From the NCBI GenBank assembly GCA_964517465.1, contig CAZFEK010000017.1, forward strand, positions 1 through 64,000: DNA of 64,000 nt, read 5' to 3'. The stretch is from JACPUX01 sp964517465 (lineage in GTDB: Bacteria; Pseudomonadota; Gammaproteobacteria; Burkholderiales; Casimicrobiaceae). The notes under the pieces are model-generated. The model was not told the DNA's origin, ran no database searches, and saw only the letters and a program-made list of their open reading frames with translations. Each line of letters opens with the position of its first letter. Position 1 is the stretch's first letter. Below, one piece after another: positions 60,430 through 64,000 of the stretch. A program made the translations under genes and the position numbers.

Positions 60430-61809
60430 TCAGGCGGCGATGCCCAGGACTTGTCGCCAGCCGGGATAATAAAAATCCGCGTCGCGCGGAAACGAAGCGA
60501 AGGCGCGGGCAAACTCGGGGTGTTGGCGAGCCCACGCGAGCGGATCGGCCTTGGCTTTCCAGCACTCGTAAGCTTGGCGCAGACTCGAGGCACCCGCGGC
60601 CGGGCCGTCGAGGTGACCGTAGGAGCCTCCGCCGGCGGTGCCGATGACATTGCCGTGACCCAGGTTCTCGAAGAATCCGGGCAAGCGAAGCGCATTCATG
60701 CCGCCGGAAACGATGGGTGTGGTCGGTTTCATGCCGTGCCACTCCTGGTGATAGGCCGGTCCGGTATAACTGTCCCGTTCGATGATGTAGGCGGTCGCGC
60801 GGTCGTCTTTGTCGCCCTCCATTTTGCCGTAGCCCATGGTGCCGACGTGTATGCCCGAGGCGCCTTGCAGCCTGGCCATCTTGGCCAATACGTAAGCGGT
60901 GTAGCCTCGTTTCGAGCTGGGGGAGGTGACGGCGCCGTGTCCGGCGCGATGATAGTGCAAGAACTGGGCGGGATATTGGCGCCGCGCGGTTGTGATGGTG
61001 CCGGGACCGCCGACGTAGCCGTCGACCAAAAAGGCGAGCTTGTCGGCATCGGGTCCGAAAGTCTCCAGTGCGAAGTCGGCTCTGGCGCACATTTCGTAGT
61101 GATCGTCGGCGGTGATGTTGACCGAGAAGAGCTTGGCCTGTCCGGTTTCATCCATGGCGCGTTTCATGGCGTCGTACACCAGGCGCAGCGTCGTCTTGAA
61201 GGGGGCGAACACCTGGTTGCCCTGCGGCTCGTCGTTTTTGATGAAATCACCGCCCCGCCAGAATTCGTAGGCGGCACGCGCAAAGGGTTCGGGTCGCAGC
61301 CCCAGCTTGGGCTTGATGATGGTTCCGGCGATGTAACCTCCGTCCTGCACCGGTCGCCCGAGCATGCGCCAAAGATCGGCAATGCCCTTGCTCGGCCCGT
61401 CGAAGAGCTGAATAGCGCGCGGCGGCAGGTAGAAGTCGTACATCTTGGCGTATTCGATATCGCCCATGCCCTGGTTGTTGCCTATGGTCAGCGTGAGGAA
61501 GGAGACCATCATCATGCGGCCATCGGTCAGGTTGCGATCGAAGAGGTCTAGCGGATAGGCAATGCGCAAGTCTTCTTGGGCTTCATCAATGTGATAAACC
61601 AGCGCGTCCACGCCGCGGGTGAAATCGTCGGTGGTGCAGACTTCCACATTGGTGCCGGTGGACGACTCGGCAGCGAAGTGCGCGGCCGCTTCGAGATAGC
61701 GGTATCCCGCTTTGGGCTTCATGCGGTAGGCACACAGAATGTGTCCCCCGGCGGAAATGAGTTCGGCTTCCGTGAGCGTGAGATCGGCGTAGCGTCGTGA
61801 CTGATCCAT
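60430..61809 (-). CDS. cbbM: Ribulose-bisphosphate carboxylase, form II large subunit
   Basis: A 459-residue form II RuBisCO; there is no small subunit gene. The catalytic lysine K166 (TIIKPKLGL) and the carbamylated lysine K191 (GGDFIKNDEPQGNQ) fall at the same positions as in the Rhodospirillum rubrum enzyme. LFSVNITADDH, the HYHRAGHGAVT substrate segment and PIVSGGMNALRLPGF follow. ATG at 61809 has GAGGAAAAC upstream. First gene of cbbM-fbp-prk, divergent from cbbR. No cbbQ, cbbO or carboxysome genes are present. Form II suits CO2-rich, low-O2 conditions. Confidence 0.98.
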   Translation of the reverse strand: MDQSRRYADLTLTEAELISAGGHILCAYRMKPKAGYRYLEAAAHFAAESSTGTNVEVCTTDDFTRGVDALVYHIDEAQEDLRIAYPLDLFDRNLTDGRMMMVSFLTLTIGNNQGMGDIEYAKMYDFYLPPRAIQLFDGPSKGIADLWRMLGRPVQDGGYIAGTIIKPKLGLRPEPFARAAYEFWRGGDFIKNDEPQGNQVFAPFKTTLRLVYDAMKRAMDETGQAKLFSVNITADDHYEMCARADFALETFGPDADKLAFLVDGYVGGPGTITTARRQYPAQFLHYHRAGHGAVTSPSSKRGYTAYVLAKMARLQGASGIHVGTMGYGKMEGDKDDRATAYIIERDSYTGPAYHQEWHGMKPTTPIVSGGMNALRLPGFFENLGHGNVIGTAGGGSYGHLDGPAAGASSLRQAYECWKAKADPLAWARQHPEFARAFASFPRDADFYYPGWRQVLGIAA

Positions 61810-61860
61810 GGTGTTTTCCTCTTCGATGCGAACCGCTGAACTGCATCATCCTCTTCGGAA

Positions 61861-61899
61861 TTCATAAATGAAAATCACGAATTGTTATTGAAATCATAA
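61861..61899. promoter_or_regulatory. CbbR operator region (cbbM-cbbR divergent promoter)
   Basis: Two inverted repeats lie in the 227-bp intergenic region. TTCAT-N2-ATGAA is at 61861-61872, and TTAT-N7-ATAA is at 61885-61899; the latter fits the LysR T-N11-A pattern and the TNA-N7-TNA CbbR consensus. The sites lie 52-90 bp before the cbbM ATG. The surrounding sequence is AT-rich compared with the genes. Confidence 0.7.
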
Positions 61900-62036
61900 G
61901 TCGCAACGAAATCCACGCAATCGCCCCTCGGAATTGCCTCCGACCTATCCATAAGGCGGATTCACAATATTCCCAATGGAGAATAAGATGCGCGCTCGTC
62001 CATCTCCAACCGACTTGCTCGGCAAGCCATCTCGCG

Positions 62037-62960
62037 ATGAGCCTCAAACATGTCACACTGCGCCAGTTAAAGGTTTTCGAGGCTGTGGCGCGGCATCTTT
62101 CCTACTCCCGCGCCGCCGAGGAATTGCATCTCACGCAGCCGGCGGTGTCGATGCAGGTCAGCGCCCTGGAGGACCTCGCCGGTCTTGCGCTGACCGAGCA
62201 GATCGGAAAGAAAGTGAGCCTGACCGCGGCAGGTATCGAAATCGCCCGGCTCGCCGGGCGCTTGCTGCAAGAACTGCGCGCGGCCGAGGAGAACTTGGCC
62301 GCCTGGCGGGGCGCCGAGGCGGGGCGCCTGGTGATCGGCGTGGTGAGCACGGCGAAATATTTCGCGCCGGCGCTGCTGGCGGAGTTTCGCCGCCGGCACC
62401 CGGGGATCGAACTGAGTCTTACCGTCAACAACCGCAGCGTGGTGGTGAAGCAGCTCGCCAATAACGAAATCGACCTTGCCCTCATGGGAAGTCCGCCGAG
62501 GGATTTCGAAACCGTGGCCGAACGTTTCGCCGAGCACCCCCTGGTATTCATTGCCCCGGCTGGGCATCCGTTGACCAAAAAGCGCAGAGTGAGTCCCGAG
62601 GATGTCTTTGCCGAAACTTTGCTGATTCGGGAGCCTGGCTCCGGCACTCGCGGCGCTTTGGAGCGCTTTCAGGAAGAGCATCATCTGCATGCCCAGACGA
62701 CCATCGAATTGGGCAGCAACGAAACCATCAAGCAGGCGGTGATGGCGGGTTTGGGACTCGCCTTTATCTCCGAACACACGATCGGTCTGGAGCGCCAAGT
62801 GGGGCGCATCCTGCGCCTGCCGGTTACCGGCACTCCGGTCAAGCGCGGGTGGCATCTGGTGTTTCGCGCCGATAAGCGCATGATGCCGGCGGCGGCGGCT
62901 TTTCAGTCGTTCATTCGCAGCGAGGGGCAGCGCTTGCTCAAAGCGCAGGTGGAGGGCTGA
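62037..62960 (+). CDS. cbbR: LysR-type regulator CbbR
   Basis: A 307-residue LysR regulator. The winged HTH at the N-terminus (LKHVTLRQLKVFEAVARHLSYSRAAEELHLTQPAVSMQV, residues 3-41) is that of CbbR. The effector domain has RLVIGVVSTAKYFAPALL and the cleft segment MGSPPRDFETVAE. It should activate the divergent cbbM-fbp-prk operon in response to metabolites such as RuBP, ATP or NADPH, according to species. The start follows the divergent promoter region with two inverted repeats. Confidence 0.96.
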   Translation: MSLKHVTLRQLKVFEAVARHLSYSRAAEELHLTQPAVSMQVSALEDLAGLALTEQIGKKVSLTAAGIEIARLAGRLLQELRAAEENLAAWRGAEAGRLVIGVVSTAKYFAPALLAEFRRRHPGIELSLTVNNRSVVVKQLANNEIDLALMGSPPRDFETVAERFAEHPLVFIAPAGHPLTKKRRVSPEDVFAETLLIREPGSGTRGALERFQEEHHLHAQTTIELGSNETIKQAVMAGLGLAFISEHTIGLERQVGRILRLPVTGTPVKRGWHLVFRADKRMMPAAAAFQSFIRSEGQRLLKAQVEG

Positions 62961-63479
62961 TCAGCCGATGCCGCGTTGGCTGCGATAGGTTTTGATGCTG
63001 GGTTCGAGCGCGGCCATTCGATCCAGGCTTTCGCGGGGCCAGTAAAACTTGCGGTCGTAATATTCCGGCACCGCCGCTGCGCCTTCGGGCAATACCACCC
63101 AAGCTTGTTTCGATGCAGTGAAGATGTGGATGTCCGGAGGCAGGCGGTCGGGCTCGTCCAAGGTCCCGACGCGGACAAAAGAAATCAAGCGCCCGGCTCC
63201 CGCGTAATGGCTCCAGAGCGCAAGCTCGCATTGGGGGCAGCGCGCAATCTCCTGCCCCAAGCCGCTGGCCGAGGGCGTGAGCACATAATGCGGTTCGCCG
63301 TGGCTCACCCGCAGGGATTCGGTTTCGATCATGGCATTGAGCGCAAAGGCAGCGCCGGCTTCGCGTTGGCACCAACGGCAGTGACAGCAATGCACGAACA
63401 ACGGTCGCCGTAGCATGCAAAATCGAATCTGCCGGCAGTCGCAGCCGCCTTCAAGCGATAAAGCGTCGGCGGCGCTCAT
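62961..63479 (-). CDS. GFA-family protein (glutathione-dependent formaldehyde-activating enzyme-like)
   Basis: A 172-residue zinc-binding protein of the GFA/Gfa-like superfamily. Zinc ligands are seen in GGCDCRQIRF and CCHCRWCQREAGAAF, and C-P-Q-C lies in ARCPQCELALWSHY. Family members bind glutathione or similar thiols, but catalysis is established for few. ATG at 63479 is chosen; a start at 63509 would overlap the LysE gene. Its stop directly abuts the cbbR stop. Confidence 0.85.
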   Translation of the reverse strand: MSAADALSLEGGCDCRQIRFCMLRRPLFVHCCHCRWCQREAGAAFALNAMIETESLRVSHGEPHYVLTPSASGLGQEIARCPQCELALWSHYAGAGRLISFVRVGTLDEPDRLPPDIHIFTASKQAWVVLPEGAAAVPEYYDRKFYWPRESLDRMAALEPSIKTYRSQRGIG

Positions 63480-63489
63480 CGTGAATGGT

Positions 63490-64000
63490 CTACCGAGAGT
63501 CTGCAGCAAGCTTCAATCCGAAACCGACCAGGGCCATTCCCGCCAAGCGGGTGGCTAGGCGTCGGGCCTGCGGCAGTTGGCGGAACCAGCGCGCAAGCGC
63601 ATTGCCGACGAGAACCAGGCAAGACTGATAAAAGAGGCTCAGGCCGGTGACGTGGGCCATCATCACCAGCAAGGTCGAGGGCGGAGAATCCGGGCGCAGA
63701 AACAACGGGAAAAAGGCGACGAAAAAGAGCACCACCTTGGGATTGGTCAGGCTGACCCAGAAGGCCTGGCGAAAATACACCGCGGCGCGACGGCGAGGCT
63801 GCGGTGCCGCCGCAGTCGAGTCGACCCGCGCCCGGAGCAACTGCCAGCCCATCCAGCACAGATAGGCAGCGCCAAACCACTGCAAAGCCTGGAAGAGCAT
63901 AGGGTGGGCTTGCATCACAGCGGCAAGGCCGGCCACCGCGGCAAGCATGAAGACCAGATCGCCCAAAAGCGTTCCCGCCACCGCTCCCAGCCCGGCACCG
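63490..64000 (-). CDS. LysE/RhtB family transporter, 5' end cut by window edge
   Basis: The last ~170 residues of an amino-acid exporter. Frame continues without a stop to the end of the window (upstream residues GAGLGAVAG), so the start is outside. LLGDLVFMLAAVAGLAAVM, the FGAAYLCWMGWQLL segment and FWVSLTNPKVVLFFVAFFPLFL are typical of LysE. Homologues have about 205 residues, so ~35 are missing. The start at 63981 within the window is an internal GTG and should not be used. The 10 bp to the GFA gene suggest one transcript. Confidence 0.85.
   Translation of the reverse strand, partial: GAGLGAVAGTLLGDLVFMLAAVAGLAAVMQAHPMLFQALQWFGAAYLCWMGWQLLRARVDSTAAAPQPRRRAAVYFRQAFWVSLTNPKVVLFFVAFFPLFLRPDSPPSTLLVMMAHVTGLSLFYQSCLVLVGNALARWFRQLPQARRLATRLAGMALVGFGLKLAADSR

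Noticed and set aside
60404..61090. N-terminal extension of fbp into cbbM
   Set aside because: The extra 229 residues are an out-of-frame reading of cbbM; the ATG at 60403 has a strong AAGGAGG site and the normal N-terminus.

Overview
This 64 kb window looks like a chromosome segment of a GC-rich betaproteobacterium able to fix CO2 (Rhodocyclales/Nitrosomonadales-like). The evidence is a form II RuBisCO operon with a divergent cbbR, an rpsU-yqeY-dnaG-rpoD macromolecular-synthesis operon whose RpoD has a long Lys/Ala-rich N-terminus, a Pil-Chp twitching chemotaxis cluster, and a Pseudomonas-like algH-ruvX-pyrR-pyrB-pyrC' run. The lineage is an inference from gene content; no 16S gene is present. 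Almost all of the window is coding. I see no CRISPR array, insertion sequence or prophage.

Layout. 0-4.4 kb: PP2C phosphatase, DnaQ-type exonuclease, polyphosphate kinase and SixA. 4.4-6.7 kb (minus strand): a three-gene unit of PlcP-like metallophosphoesterase, GT4 glycosyltransferase and DgkA. Upstream of it lie three 7-bp PhoB half-sites at an exact 11-bp period, followed 10 bp later by a -10-like hexamer. I read this as a phosphate-starvation lipid-remodelling operon, and it is the most interesting item here. 6.9-12 kb: Ppx/GppA, a secreted type 2 PHB depolymerase with FN3 domains, and IlvA. 12.2-21.8 kb: pilG-pilH-pilI-pilJ-chpA, without pilK or chpB. 21.9-25.6 kb: algH-ruvX-pyrR-pyrB-pyrC', mostly overlapping genes, ending in a dihydroorotase homologue that lacks its metal ligands.

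25.6-29.8 kb: a decaying accessory patch (SDR fragment, small tail-anchored ORF, lipoprotein, tRNA with CAU anticodon, small periplasmic protein), then GDPD, DUF4442 and VOC proteins. 29.8-34 kb: a two-gene RND efflux system. 34-40 kb: RidA, ArgD, Ogt, XerD, YbaK, FolB, PlsY and TsaD. 40-45.4 kb: rpsU, yqeY, dnaG and rpoD. 45.4-55.3 kb: cation exchanger, Pat acetyltransferase, tRNA-Ser(GGA), RppH, Yip1-family protein, ProB, ObgE, an ArnT-like glycosyltransferase and RpmE with a structured leader. 55.4-58.3 kb: GNAT, sugar dehydrogenase-like protein, NTF2-like protein, and an unusual protein with a free-standing ClpX-type zinc finger. 58.4-63 kb: cbbM-fbp-prk with divergent cbbR. The window ends with a GFA-family protein and a LysE transporter cut by the edge.

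Themes: phosphorus handling (ppk, ppx, sixA, plcP-agt-dgkA, GDPD), carbon storage and fixation (PHB depolymerase, Calvin cycle), and surface motility (Pil-Chp). Promoters, operators, leaders and terminators were found by eye. Start codons were chosen from Shine-Dalgarno sequences, family N-termini and neighbour overlap.
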